Assembly (NCBI GenBank): GCA_947088345.1
Contig: CAMUGE010000002.1
Coordinates: 62,001-126,000 of the forward strand
DNA: 64,000 nucleotides
Reading direction: 5' to 3'
Source: an uncultured Roseburia sp.
Lineage (GTDB): Bacteria > Bacillota > Clostridia > Lachnospirales > Lachnospiraceae
Part shown: piece after piece, positions 1-7,679 of the stretch
How positions within the stretch are numbered: the first letter of the stretch is position 1
Layout: each line of letters starts with the position of its first letter
Made by a program: the position numbers and the translations under genes
Notes under the pieces: generated by a model
The model's database searches: none
What the model saw: only the letters and a program-made list of their open reading frames with translations
Told to the model about the DNA's origin: nothing

Positions 1-67
1 AACAGAGGACTGTATCGACTCAAAAATCTGCCTGTACGAATCCTGATAGCCATGCACCGCAAAAAAC

Positions 68-82
68 ATCAATTAATTTGAT
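68..82. promoter_or_regulatory. Candidate operator upstream of leuA
   Basis: A 15-bp inverted repeat has arms ATCAA and TTGAT around the centre TTAAT. It lies 11 bases upstream of the likely -35 box of the leuA-araC fusion gene. The gene product carries its own AraC-type DNA-binding domain, so autoregulation through a site like this is possible. That link is inference; short AT-rich repeats also occur by chance. Confidence 0.3.
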
Positions 83-93
83 AAATTCACACC

Positions 94-123
94 TTGCGCA
101 ACCGCCAAAAGTTGTGTTACGAT
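94..123 (+). promoter_or_regulatory. Probable sigma-A promoter of leuA-araC
   Basis: TTGCGC (94-99) and TACGAT (118-123) are separated by 18 bases. Transcription would start near 130, about 25 bases before the ORF. No T-box and no leucine-rich leader peptide is visible in the 155 bases available, although the leader may begin outside the window. Confidence 0.45.
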
Positions 124-155
124 ATACGACATGAAAAATCGAACGGAGGATTATA

Positions 156-2150
156 ATGGATATCGCAAAGAAATACGGCAGATCATATTTTATGCCGCCG
201 GAAGTGACCTATGATTGGGTAAAAAAAGATACAATTGAGCAGCCGCCAATCTGGTGCAGTGTGGATTTAAGGGATGGAAATCAGGCTTTAATTGAACCGA
301 TGAGCCTGGAAGAAAAACTTGAATTTTTTGAAATGCTGGTAAACATCGGCTTCAAGGAGATCGAAGTCGGATTTCCCGCCGCCTCCGATACCGAATATAA
401 TTTTATGCGCGCCTTAATTGAGCGCAATATGATACCTGACGATGTGACCGTCCAGGTTTTGACGCAGGCAAGGGAACATATTATTCGCAAAACTTTTGAA
501 GCAGTAAAAGGCGCGCCGCACGCAGTGATACATCTTTACAACTCAACCTCGGTCGCACAGCGCGAACAGGTATTTAAAAAGAGTAAAGAAGAGGTAAAAC
601 AGCTTGCCATCGACGGCGCCGTACTTTTAAAAACACTGGCTGAGAAGACAGACGGCAATTTCACGTTTGAATACAGCCCGGAAAGTTTCCCCGGAACAGA
701 AGTTGATTACGCTGTCGAAGTCTGCAACGCCGTACTTGACGTATGGCAGCCGGACGCGGCGCACAGAGCCATTATCAATATTCCCACCACAGTCCAGATT
801 GCCATGCCCCATGTTTTCGCATGCCAGATCGAATATATCCATAAACATTTAAAATACAGGGATAATGTAATATTAAGCGTCCATCCGCATAACGACAGAG
901 GGTGCGGCATCAGCGACGCGGAATTTGGAATTTTAGCAGGCGCTGACCGCGTTGAGGGCACGCTGTTCGGTAACGGCGAGCGCACCGGCAATGTCGATAT
1001 TGTGACGCTTGCCATGAATATGGTCTGCCACGGCGTCGACCCGCAACTGGATTTTGGCAATATTTCCTCAATCCGGGAAAAATATGAGACATTTACCAGA
1101 ATGAATGTATATGAAAGAACGCCATATGCCGGAGACCTTGTGTTTACCGCTTTTTCCGGTTCCCATCAGGACGCCATCTCAAAGGGCATGGAATGGCGTC
1201 AGGCAGGCAACAGCGGAGAACGGTGGGATGTTCCCTATCTTCCTATCGACCCAAAAGATGTCGGCCGCGAATACGAATCCGATGTGATCCGCATCAACAG
1301 CCAGTCCGGCAAGGGCGGCGTGGCCTATATCCTGAAACAAAACTTCGGCATGTCGCTTCCGAATAAGATGAAAGAGGAAATCGGATATCTGGTGAAAGGC
1401 TTCTCCGACCGTATGCATCAGGAACTGTCCCCGACAGATATTTACCGTATCTTCGAAGAAAACTATATTAATATCCACGATATTTTCAAAATACCGGACT
1501 GTCATTTCGAGCAAAAGGACGGTATTACCGCAAAAGTAACCATCGAGCAGGATCTTTCCTCCCGCGTCATTGAGACAAGCGGAAACGGCCGGCTGGATGC
1601 CGTCAGTAACGCGATTAAAATGTACTTTGGCGTCAGCTACGAGCTGGCAAATTACGAGGAGCATGCCATCTCGCAGGGGTCTTCCTCGAAAGCGGCCGCC
1701 TATGTGGAAATTATCTGTAAAGGCAAACATTACTGGGGCGTCGGCATAGACGAGGATATTATCAAAAGTTCGATCGCCGCGCTTGTCTCTGCGGCCAACA
1801 AGATGGCAAAAAACGAAAATATTAAAGAGGGACGCGAGGAGCGCATTGTCGATATTATGAATTACATCCAAAAAAACTATGCAGATGTAACGCTCGACAC
1901 ACTGGCCGAGCATTTTTGCCTTTCCCGCACCTACCTCTCCAAATATATCAAAGAGAAAGCGGGCGTGACATTTCAGGATGCGGTCAAACAGGCTCGCATG
2001 AAAAAGGCCCGCAAGATGTTAAAGGAAACGAACCAGACGGTGGAATCCATCGCCGCCTATGTCGGCTATGAAAATGTCGAACATTTCAATCGCCTGTTTA
2101 AAGCTTCCTACGATATGACTCCGGTACAGTTCCGCAGGCTTTATCAGTAA
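156..2150 (+). CDS. leuA: 2-isopropylmalate synthase fused to a C-terminal AraC-type HTH domain
   Basis: The first committed enzyme of leucine synthesis, condensing acetyl-CoA with 2-oxoisovalerate. Residues 1 to about 430 are the DRE-TIM barrel of the long LeuA type: DLRDGNQ at 37-43, an HPHNDRG metal-binding motif near 245, and GNGERTGN after it. About 440-550 is the LeuA allosteric domain that normally binds leucine. Residues 562-664 then form a complete AraC/XylS DNA-binding domain with both helix-turn-helix units ([20 protein letters not shown], then [20 protein letters not shown]). LeuA enzymes of this type usually stop near 550-560 residues. The reading frame is continuous with no stop or frameshift, so this is a real fusion at DNA level. 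The start follows CGGAGGATTATA. It suggests an enzyme that senses leucine and also binds DNA; that role is inferred. Confidence 0.93.
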   Translation: MDIAKKYGRSYFMPPEVTYDWVKKDTIEQPPIWCSVDLRDGNQALIEPMSLEEKLEFFEMLVNIGFKEIEVGFPAASDTEYNFMRALIERNMIPDDVTVQVLTQAREHIIRKTFEAVKGAPHAVIHLYNSTSVAQREQVFKKSKEEVKQLAIDGAVLLKTLAEKTDGNFTFEYSPESFPGTEVDYAVEVCNAVLDVWQPDAAHRAIINIPTTVQIAMPHVFACQIEYIHKHLKYRDNVILSVHPHNDRGCGISDAEFGILAGADRVEGTLFGNGERTGNVDIVTLAMNMVCHGVDPQLDFGNISSIREKYETFTRMNVYERTPYAGDLVFTAFSGSHQDAISKGMEWRQAGNSGERWDVPYLPIDPKDVGREYESDVIRINSQSGKGGVAYILKQNFGMSLPNKMKEEIGYLVKGFSDRMHQELSPTDIYRIFEENYINIHDIFKIPDCHFEQKDGITAKVTIEQDLSSRVIETSGNGRLDAVSNAIKMYFGVSYELANYEEHAISQGSSSKAAAYVEIICKGKHYWGVGIDEDIIKSSIAALVSAANKMAKNENIKEGREERIVDIMNYIQKNYADVTLDTLAEHFCLSRTYLSKYIKEKAGVTFQDAVKQARMKKARKMLKETNQTVESIAAYVGYENVEHFNRLFKASYDMTPVQFRRLYQ

Positions 2151-2167
2151 GATAAACGAGGTACGCA

Positions 2168-2710
2168 ATGTTAACACCGATGAAAGAACAGCAATTTAAT
2201 TCGTTCTGCCGGCTGATGGAAGTAAGCTTTCCTCCCGACGAGCGGCGCCCCTGCGAGGAGCTAAAAGCGCTGTTAAAACATCCGCAGTATACGGTCTATA
2301 TTGTGCAGGAAGAGGCGTCAGCGACGGATATAAAAGCATTTCTGGCCGTCTGGCAATTTACCTCCTTTGCTTTTCTTGAACATTTTGCGGTAAATCCCGA
2401 CTGCCGCTGCAGCGGCGTCGGGTCAGCCGCATTGAATGAACTGATCGGACTGCTTCCCGTCTCGCTCTGTCTTGAGGCGGAACCGCCGACAGATGCGATT
2501 TGCGCGCGTCGAATCGGGTTTTACCGGCGAAACGGCTTCTATGTAAACGACTACCCCTATGTACAGCCGCCCATCTCACACGGGAAAAATCCCGTCCCAT
2601 TACTCCTGCTGACTTACGGCGCTCCTGTCAAAATAGCGGAATTTCGAACCATCCGGAACACATTGTATCACTTAGTCTATCACTGCAGTCCGCCGAAAGA
2701 TTCTGTTTAG
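2168..2710 (+). CDS. GNAT-family N-acetyltransferase
   Basis: A 180-residue protein of the GCN5-related acetyltransferase fold, which moves an acetyl group from acetyl-CoA to an amine. The core is visible as a strand with EHFAVNPDCRCSGVGSAALN (about residues 75-95), matching motif A with its pyrophosphate-binding R/Q-x-x-G-x-G/A loop, here CRCSGVGSAAL, and IGFYRRNGF near 120 matching motif B. The substrate cannot be read from the sequence. It starts 17 bases after leuA in the same direction and is probably co-transcribed. It converges on the XRE gene, with 12 bases between the two stop codons. Confidence 0.8.
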   Translation: MLTPMKEQQFNSFCRLMEVSFPPDERRPCEELKALLKHPQYTVYIVQEEASATDIKAFLAVWQFTSFAFLEHFAVNPDCRCSGVGSAALNELIGLLPVSLCLEAEPPTDAICARRIGFYRRNGFYVNDYPYVQPPISHGKNPVPLLLLTYGAPVKIAEFRTIRNTLYHLVYHCSPPKDSV

Positions 2711-2722
2711 AATATCCCGCCT

Positions 2723-3073
2723 TTATTCCCGATATCGCGCATTCACCCGCAGGCTCTGTTTAGACGCTTCCAGTATATCAAGCAGAACCTGCCTTTCATA
2801 CTCGGAACAATCAGACAGAATCCGCCCTGCGACAGGCATTTCCTCCCCCCTGTCCGATCTCTCGTTTCCTGTCAGCAAATCAATGGATACCTGCAATGCC
2901 TGTGCAATTTCGCAAACCACCTGTAAACTTGCCTGTTTCTTTCCGGTTTCAATCCTGCTTAAATATTGGGCGCTCACACCCGCCATTTCTGCAAGACGTG
3001 CCTGCGACCAGCCGCGTTTCAGCCTCACCTCCCGTATCGTCTTTCCGATTCTGCAATAATTAACCAATCCCAT
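2723..3073 (-). CDS. XRE-family helix-turn-helix regulator
   Basis: A 116-residue DNA-binding protein. Residues about 8-65 form a Cro/CI-type HTH (LAEMAGVSAQYLSRIETGKK, followed by a QVSIDLLTG segment). The C-terminal half has no recognisable sensor domain. It is divergent from the recombinase cluster to its right, with about 340 bases of structured leader in between, so it is a reasonable candidate regulator of that cluster. No operator was identified. The ATG at 3073 follows a GGAGG-like site (GGGAGGAAAACGG). Confidence 0.8.
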   Translation of the reverse strand: MGLVNYCRIGKTIREVRLKRGWSQARLAEMAGVSAQYLSRIETGKKQASLQVVCEIAQALQVSIDLLTGNERSDRGEEMPVAGRILSDCSEYERQVLLDILEASKQSLRVNARYRE

Positions 3074-3261
3074 CCGTTTTCCTCCCGTGTCATGTTTTTT
3101 ATATTTCGTGCTGTTTCTGATACTAAAACACCTTTATTATCTCAAATTCCTTGCTCTGTCGGTTAAACATCAACCCACAGTCTGTTTTCTTTTTCTGCCA
3201 TCCGGGATAAAATCAAATAGACCCCCTGTTTTACTATATAAAAATAACTACCGGAGGTTTA

Positions 3262-3298
3262 GTGTGAAAAATCAGCTCGATAGCTGATTTTATCACAC
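3262..3298 (+). repeat. Hairpin ahead of the recombinase, possible relative of the interspersed repeat family
   Basis: A near-perfect inverted repeat: left arm 3262-3277, four-base loop CGAT, right arm 3282-3298 with one extra A. The lower stem is GTGTGA/TCACAC. Read on the minus strand, the right arm continues as TTTTTCACACTAAA, which resembles the right arms of the repeats at 22.8-23.8 kb (TTTCACGCTAA, TCTCACACTAA). It may be a recombinase site, a leader structure, or a member of that repeat family. Confidence 0.5.
3264..3287 (+). CDS. Possible seven-residue leader peptide before the recombinase cluster
   Basis: GTG AAA AAT CAG CTC GAT AGC TGA, encoding MKNQLDS, lies 8 bases after a strong CCGGAGG site. 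It is contained entirely in the 3262-3298 hairpin, so translation would unfold that hairpin. Such an arrangement is typical of attenuation leaders, but a GTG start and seven codons can arise by chance. Confidence 0.3.
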   Translation: MKNQLDS

Positions 3299-3309
3299 GG
3301 CTATTTTTG

Positions 3310-3398
3310 CCGAGAACGTCACAAATAAGCCCTGATCCGACAAGAGAAACTGCATTCGCAGATTTCTCCTGCGGTTCCTCGAACGTAAACGTTCTCGG
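3310..3398 (+). promoter_or_regulatory. Structured leader of the recombinase cluster
   Basis: A perfect 10-bp inverted repeat, CCGAGAACGT (3310-3319) with ACGTTCTCGG (3389-3398), brackets two further hairpins: GAGAAACTGC with GCAGATTTCTC (about 3342-3367), and GAACGT with ACGTTC (3381-3394). The right arm of the long stem is also part of the last small hairpin, so the two folds compete. The ribosome site GGAGG (3402-3406) and a T6 run (3407-3412) follow at once. It could control translation or be the recombinase att site. Confidence 0.45.
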
Positions 3399-3412
3399 AA
3401 TGGAGGTTTTTT

Positions 3413-5254
3413 ATGGAACAAAAGGAAAAAATCAGGCAGCGCTATCGCGGCGTCAAGCCAAAAGATCTGATTGTAATACCGGCACAGGAAAAGATTTCCA
3501 TGGAAGATGCCAGCCAAACACTGCGCGTAGCCGTCTATGCCAGAGTTTCGACTGACGACCCGCGACAGACCTCTTCCTATGAACTTCAGAAAAATCACTT
3601 TCAGGACGTTATCGCCAGGCATCCCGGCTGGAAGCTCTCCGGTATCTATGCGGACGAGGGAATCTCCGGTACATCTTTGAATCACCGCGACTCATTCCTT
3701 CGCATGATCAAAGACTGCACCGATGGAAAAATTGATCTGATCGTTACAAAAAGCGTATCCAGATTTTCCCGAAATGTTGTCGACTGTATCGGTTATGTCC
3801 GTCAGCTTGCCGCCCTCAAGCCGCCGGTTGGGGTTTTCTTTGAAACGTAGCAGATTGACACGCTAAAAAACAACAGCGAAATGATGCTGTCATTTATTGC
3901 AACACTTGCACAGGAGGAAAGTCATACAAAAAGTGAAATTATGAATGCGTCTGTCGAAATGCGTTTTCGGCGCGGCATTTTTCTCACGCCTCCGCTGCTC
4001 GGATATAACTGCGATGCAGACGGAAATCTGGTCGTGAATGAACAGGAAGCAAAAATAGTGCGCTGTATCTTCTTCATGTACCTCTATGGTTACAGCTGTC
4101 AGCAAATTGCGAAGCTTTTATCTGAAGCAGGCTGCAGGACAAAAAAAGGAAATCACAACTGGTCGTCCTCCTCCATCCTTGGTATACTGCGAAACGAACG
4201 TCATTGCGGAGATGTACTGGCGCACAAAACCTGGACGCCAAATTACCTTGACCACAAATCCGTAAAAAATACGCAAAACCGTCCCCAATACCTGAGTAAA
4301 AATCACCATGAACCGATTATACAGCGCGATGACTTTATCGCCGTACAACAGTTGCTCCGCAATGCCCGATACGGCAACCGCACGTTCTTTCCCGCATTAA
4401 ATGTTATTACAGAAGGCGCATTGCACGGTTATGTGATTGTCCACCCAAAGTGGTCCGGTTTTCGCGCAAACGATTACTGCAGCGCATCGGCGTCTGCAGT
4501 ACGACAGGATGAAAAACCTCTTTCTCCCCGCCCGTATTCAGCGCAGGAAAAACAAATCCACCTGCAGGAATTTGAGATTGTCAGAGAGCAGTTTTTTCGG
4601 ACTACCGGTAAAATAACAATGACCGTTTCCCGCTCCTCTGTGCATTTTAGTACATCCTGTATGGAAAAGATCCCGTCGCTGTATGTGGAACTGCTGATTC
4701 ATCCTAAGCAAAAATCCATTGTTGTGCGGCCATCTTCGTTGTCGCAAAGCAAATACTGTATTCAATGGGCCCGGCCGCGAAAGAATCGGCTAGTACCGCG
4801 CCAAATGGGCGGCTGCGCTTTCTTACCAACCATATATGATCTGTTCAGCTGGAATACAGCGCATAAATACAGACTTTCCGGTGTCAGGCTAACGCAAGGC
4901 GCTGAATCTGTTATTTTATTTGACGCGGCACATTCCCAGCTGCTGCTTCCAAAAGGTTCCTGGGATCACAGCGTACTGAAATCTCCCGGCTTTGAAACCG
5001 GTATATCTGCCTATACTGCGAACCAATGTATTCCTGCCTGTCCAAAAGAATGGATGCACGATTTTGGAACAAGCGTCGGTTTGCGCATTCAGGAGCAGGA
5101 AGCAAGCCCTTTTTATCGACTCTCAGACTGGAACTCACAGCAGGCGGGCCTGCCTTACGATAAAAATCCACGCCTTAACATCACAGACACCGATAAACTT
5201 AAACTGGGTATTTCTACAGTTATCAACAACGACAAACAGGAGGCTTTGGAATGA
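3413..5254 (+). pseudogene. Serine recombinase with one in-frame amber codon and an extra C-terminal domain
   Basis: A large serine recombinase interrupted only by TAG at 3848-3850 (codon 146 of 614 counting the final stop); both halves are in the same frame. The N-terminal half has the resolvase catalytic core (VYARVSTDD with the nucleophilic Ser; KSVSRFSRN). The second half resumes in the middle of the conserved FE-x-x-x-IDTL segment, continues through LAQEESHTKSE, and has a full recombinase domain (GYSCQQIAKLLSEAG, SILGILRNERHCGD, HEPIIQRDDF). The usual zinc ribbon is missing. From about codon 330 onward there is an unfamiliar domain that recurs in the next gene. The stop replaces a position usually E or Q, consistent with one point mutation. 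pyrG and other genes here end in TAG, so TAG acts as a stop. The rest is intact, so the mutation is recent, suppressed, or a sequencing error. Confidence 0.85.
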
Positions 5255-5802
5255 ACGAAACAAACTCCCCTTTCTTTCACTGCGGAGAAGACCAGACAGC
5301 GCATCGCAACGATTTCTCCCATGTATCGGAACCGGCTTTTACCGCCTGGTATAACAAATGCTCCGTGAATACCGTCTGCCTAAGGAAATTTCCGGACTGT
5401 ACCCATATTCAGATTCTGGTACACAAATCCGAAAAAAAACTGATTGTGCGCCCCTGTGAAGAAGACGAGAAAGATTCTCTTCGCTGGCGCCGCTCTTCAA
5501 ATCACACACCCCGGCAAATCAGCTGCCCGTTGTTTTGCGCCAAACTCTTTCTTCTTATGGAGTGGCGCCCTGACTTCCGGTACAGAATCATCGGAAAATC
5601 TCTGCAAGCCGGCTGTAAGCCGCTGCTTCTGTTTGATCTTACCACACCGGAAATTTTCCCAAGAAATGGACCGGACGCTGCCCCCGGCTTCTCCCAAACC
5701 GTCATGCAGGTTCTGGCTGCAGACGATCGTATTATTTTTGGCATTCGAAATGTGAAAGGAAACAAAAAGGAGGATCTGCATGACGAAAGAATACGCACGT
5801 GA
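5251..5802 (+). CDS. Stand-alone copy of the recombinase C-terminal domain, function unknown
   Basis: A 183-residue protein without a recognised family. Its sequence parallels the C-terminal part of the preceding recombinase: ILVHKSEKKLIVRP here against LLIHPKQKSIVVRP there, then a tryptophan-basic stretch ending in TPRQISCPLF against VPRQMGGCAF, then YRIIGKSL with LLLFDL against YRLSGVRL with VILFDA. It contains no catalytic resolvase domain. It starts at the ATGA overlap with the recombinase stop and follows AGGAGG, so translation is probably coupled. A partner, directionality or DNA-binding subunit of the recombinase is the likely role, by inference from duplication and coupling. Confidence 0.75.
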   Translation: MNETNSPFFHCGEDQTAHRNDFSHVSEPAFTAWYNKCSVNTVCLRKFPDCTHIQILVHKSEKKLIVRPCEEDEKDSLRWRRSSNHTPRQISCPLFCAKLFLLMEWRPDFRYRIIGKSLQAGCKPLLLFDLTTPEIFPRNGPDAAPGFSQTVMQVLAADDRIIFGIRNVKGNKKEDLHDERIRT

Positions 5803-6652
5803 GCTTAAATATGACCCGGAATTTGAACGACTCTGCCCAAAACCTGCCGCCGAAAAATATCAGGAAATGGAAATGGAACTCTTAAACAACGGATGCTCAA
5901 AACCGATTAAGGTATGGAACAACATTATTTTATATGATTATCTGTATTACAAGATCTGCCGCAGATGGTCTCTTTCGTTTCACATCGTAAATTGCGACTA
6001 TAAAAACCGTGACGAGGCGCTCTATTTTACCTGCCAAACTATTCTTCAAGCAGAAAAACCCTCCGGTATTTATTACCGCTATATCACCGGAAAATGTTAT
6101 CTTTCCATGAAACATATTTTATCCGATGTCTTTTCCGGAAAAAAGAAATGCCCTTTCTCTCTGCCCACCGGAATTTCTGCCGGCGCAGCAGAACGCCGCT
6201 CCGCGCTTTCAGTCGCAGAACGCATATTTGGCATTGCAGCAGCGACTATTTCTCTATATGGCGCTTATGCAAAAGCAATGGACGCGATCGCAATAAAAGC
6301 GCCTGAAATTTCAGCCAGGCTTTTTGGCGGCGAAATCTCTTTCTCCATAAGAGACTGCATTAAACTGTCCAAACTCCCGTCCGAAAAAATTACCGCCGCA
6401 TGTACCGCCCTGCAAACAGACAGCCCGGTTCCATCTGTCAAGCAGATGCCAGCCTACGTTCCGGACGACGCGCTTTCCGGCCTGACGTTAACAATCCCCA
6501 CATGGATATCTTCTATAAAACGCACACAGGAAAAAGCCGACCTGAATCGCATTTCTCCGGAAGCCCTGCAGAGACTGGAACAAAAATTAAATGATCTTTC
6601 CTATGCCGCCGTTGTTCTGAAAAATGCTATCAAGGAGGCCCGTCATGCATGA
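5780..6652 (+). CDS. ParB-like protein with an altered nuclease/CTP-box region
   Basis: A 290-residue protein. Residues about 35-110 follow the ParB/Spo0J-type pattern: NNGCSKPIKVWNNIILYDYL aligns with the family pattern of a G-C-x-x-P-I-x-V-W stretch followed by D-G-H-x-R-Y, but the DGHNRY residues are replaced by LYDYLYY. Then ALYFTCQTILQAEKPSGIYY aligns with the family's Q-L-x-R-R-N segment, again without the basic pair, and YITGKCY follows. RIFGIAAATISLYGAYAKAM is a helix-turn-helix-like segment. The C-terminus is helical. The fold therefore looks conserved while the nucleotide-binding residues have changed. The gene overlaps the previous one by 23 bases and has its own GGAGG. Confidence 0.65.
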   Translation: MTKEYARELKYDPEFERLCPKPAAEKYQEMEMELLNNGCSKPIKVWNNIILYDYLYYKICRRWSLSFHIVNCDYKNRDEALYFTCQTILQAEKPSGIYYRYITGKCYLSMKHILSDVFSGKKKCPFSLPTGISAGAAERRSALSVAERIFGIAAATISLYGAYAKAMDAIAIKAPEISARLFGGEISFSIRDCIKLSKLPSEKITAACTALQTDSPVPSVKQMPAYVPDDALSGLTLTIPTWISSIKRTQEKADLNRISPEALQRLEQKLNDLSYAAVVLKNAIKEARHA

Positions 6653-7433
6653 AGAAAATTTAAGCGCCTATGTGCCAGATGTACACTATGAACTGATTCC
6701 CATCAAAAATCTTGTCTCAAACCAGACTTATCAGCGCAATCTGTCCCTGAAACATGTGCAAAAAGCAGCCGGTCATTTTGACCTGTGCCAGATCAATCCG
6801 GTGAAAGTCAGCCGCCGCGACGGCGTCAACTATGTGTTTAACGGTCAGCACACCATTGAGATTATAGCGCTTGTTTCAGGCTCCCGGGAAACGCCTGTCT
6901 GGTGTATGATTTACGATGATCTGGAATATACGCAGGAAGCAGATATTTTTGCCAATCAGATGAAATACACAAAGGCGCTTCTTCCCTATGAAATTTTTAT
7001 GGCAAATATTGAAGCCGGAAACGACAAACAACTTATGATTCAATCACTGGCAGAATCCTATCAGCTTACCATTTCCGATAAATCCGGTCCCGGCTGTATC
7101 TGCGCAGTCGCCGCACTGGAACATATTTATGACAACTATGGGTTCCATATCTTAGACCGCACGCTGGGATTGATTGCGGCCACATGGGAGGGCGCGGCAA
7201 ACTCTTTCTGTGCCAATATGATGAACGGCATCGCAAGGCTTCTGCACTGTTACGGCGAAAACATGAAAGATATCACTTTTAAAGAAAAACTTGGATGTAT
7301 TTCCGTCAAGGAAATCAGCCGCACTGCAAAAGATCGGCGCGCCGGTTCTCTTGGCTTCTCTGAGGCAATACTGCTGGCCTACAATAAAAAGACCCAAAAA
7401 CCGCTTCGCTTTGAAAAACTATATACAAAATAA
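6645..7433 (+). CDS. Second ParB-like protein (DUF6551-like), cluster end
   Basis: A 262-residue protein starting at ATG 6645, six bases after AAGGAGG and overlapping the preceding stop. The N-terminus reads as a ParB-like domain: YELIPIKNLVSNQTYQRNLS (about 12-31), INPVKVSRR, then NYVFNGQHTIEIIA, where an N-G-Q-H replaces the usual D-G-x-H. It resembles phage and mobile-element proteins grouped as DUF6551, an assignment made from memory of the pattern. The remainder is helical with no known motif. It closes the four-gene cluster; no clear terminator follows. Its use with a serine recombinase suggests a DNA-recognition or assembly role. Confidence 0.65.
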   Translation: MHEENLSAYVPDVHYELIPIKNLVSNQTYQRNLSLKHVQKAAGHFDLCQINPVKVSRRDGVNYVFNGQHTIEIIALVSGSRETPVWCMIYDDLEYTQEADIFANQMKYTKALLPYEIFMANIEAGNDKQLMIQSLAESYQLTISDKSGPGCICAVAALEHIYDNYGFHILDRTLGLIAATWEGAANSFCANMMNGIARLLHCYGENMKDITFKEKLGCISVKEISRTAKDRRAGSLGFSEAILLAYNKKTQKPLRFEKLYTK

Positions 7434-7592
7434 CTAAATTGTATGATTTGATTTCCCAGAATCGGGTTGCAGGAACAGACAAAATATGATATCATCTAGT
7501 TAAGTCCGTTGTAAACACATATTTATCTGACAGATTACAATTATCTGACATTTTTTAGATGAACCTATGGTTTACAGGAGACAGCCCGAACC

Positions 7593-7620
7593 TTGACATT
7601 AGAATATAACGCTGTATGTA
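7593..7620 (+). promoter_or_regulatory. Candidate promoter of the chemoreceptor gene
   Basis: TTGACA (7593-7598) and TATGTA (7615-7620) are 16 bases apart, about 60 bases before the ORF. The rest of 7434-7679 holds two direct copies of TTATCTGACA (near 7531 and 7550) and no gene. No sigma-D type flagellar promoter was seen. Confidence 0.4.
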
Positions 7621-7679
7621 AGCTGTTCAATAAGCAGATTTAGAACATCCCCTGCGATGCAGGGAGGAGAGGAACACTT

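Noticed and set aside
1..155. T-box or leucine attenuator before leuA
   Set aside because: No T-box core (TGGNACCGCG) and no leucine-codon run in the bases available; more leader could lie outside the window.
1179..1913. 244-codon ORF on the minus strand inside leuA
   Set aside because: It is the shadow of the leuA-araC fusion; the plus-strand frame has all enzyme motifs and a ribosome site, the minus one has none.
3848..3850. TAG as a recoded sense codon
   Set aside because: pyrG and two other real genes here end in TAG, so global reassignment is unlikely; local suppression or error remains possible.
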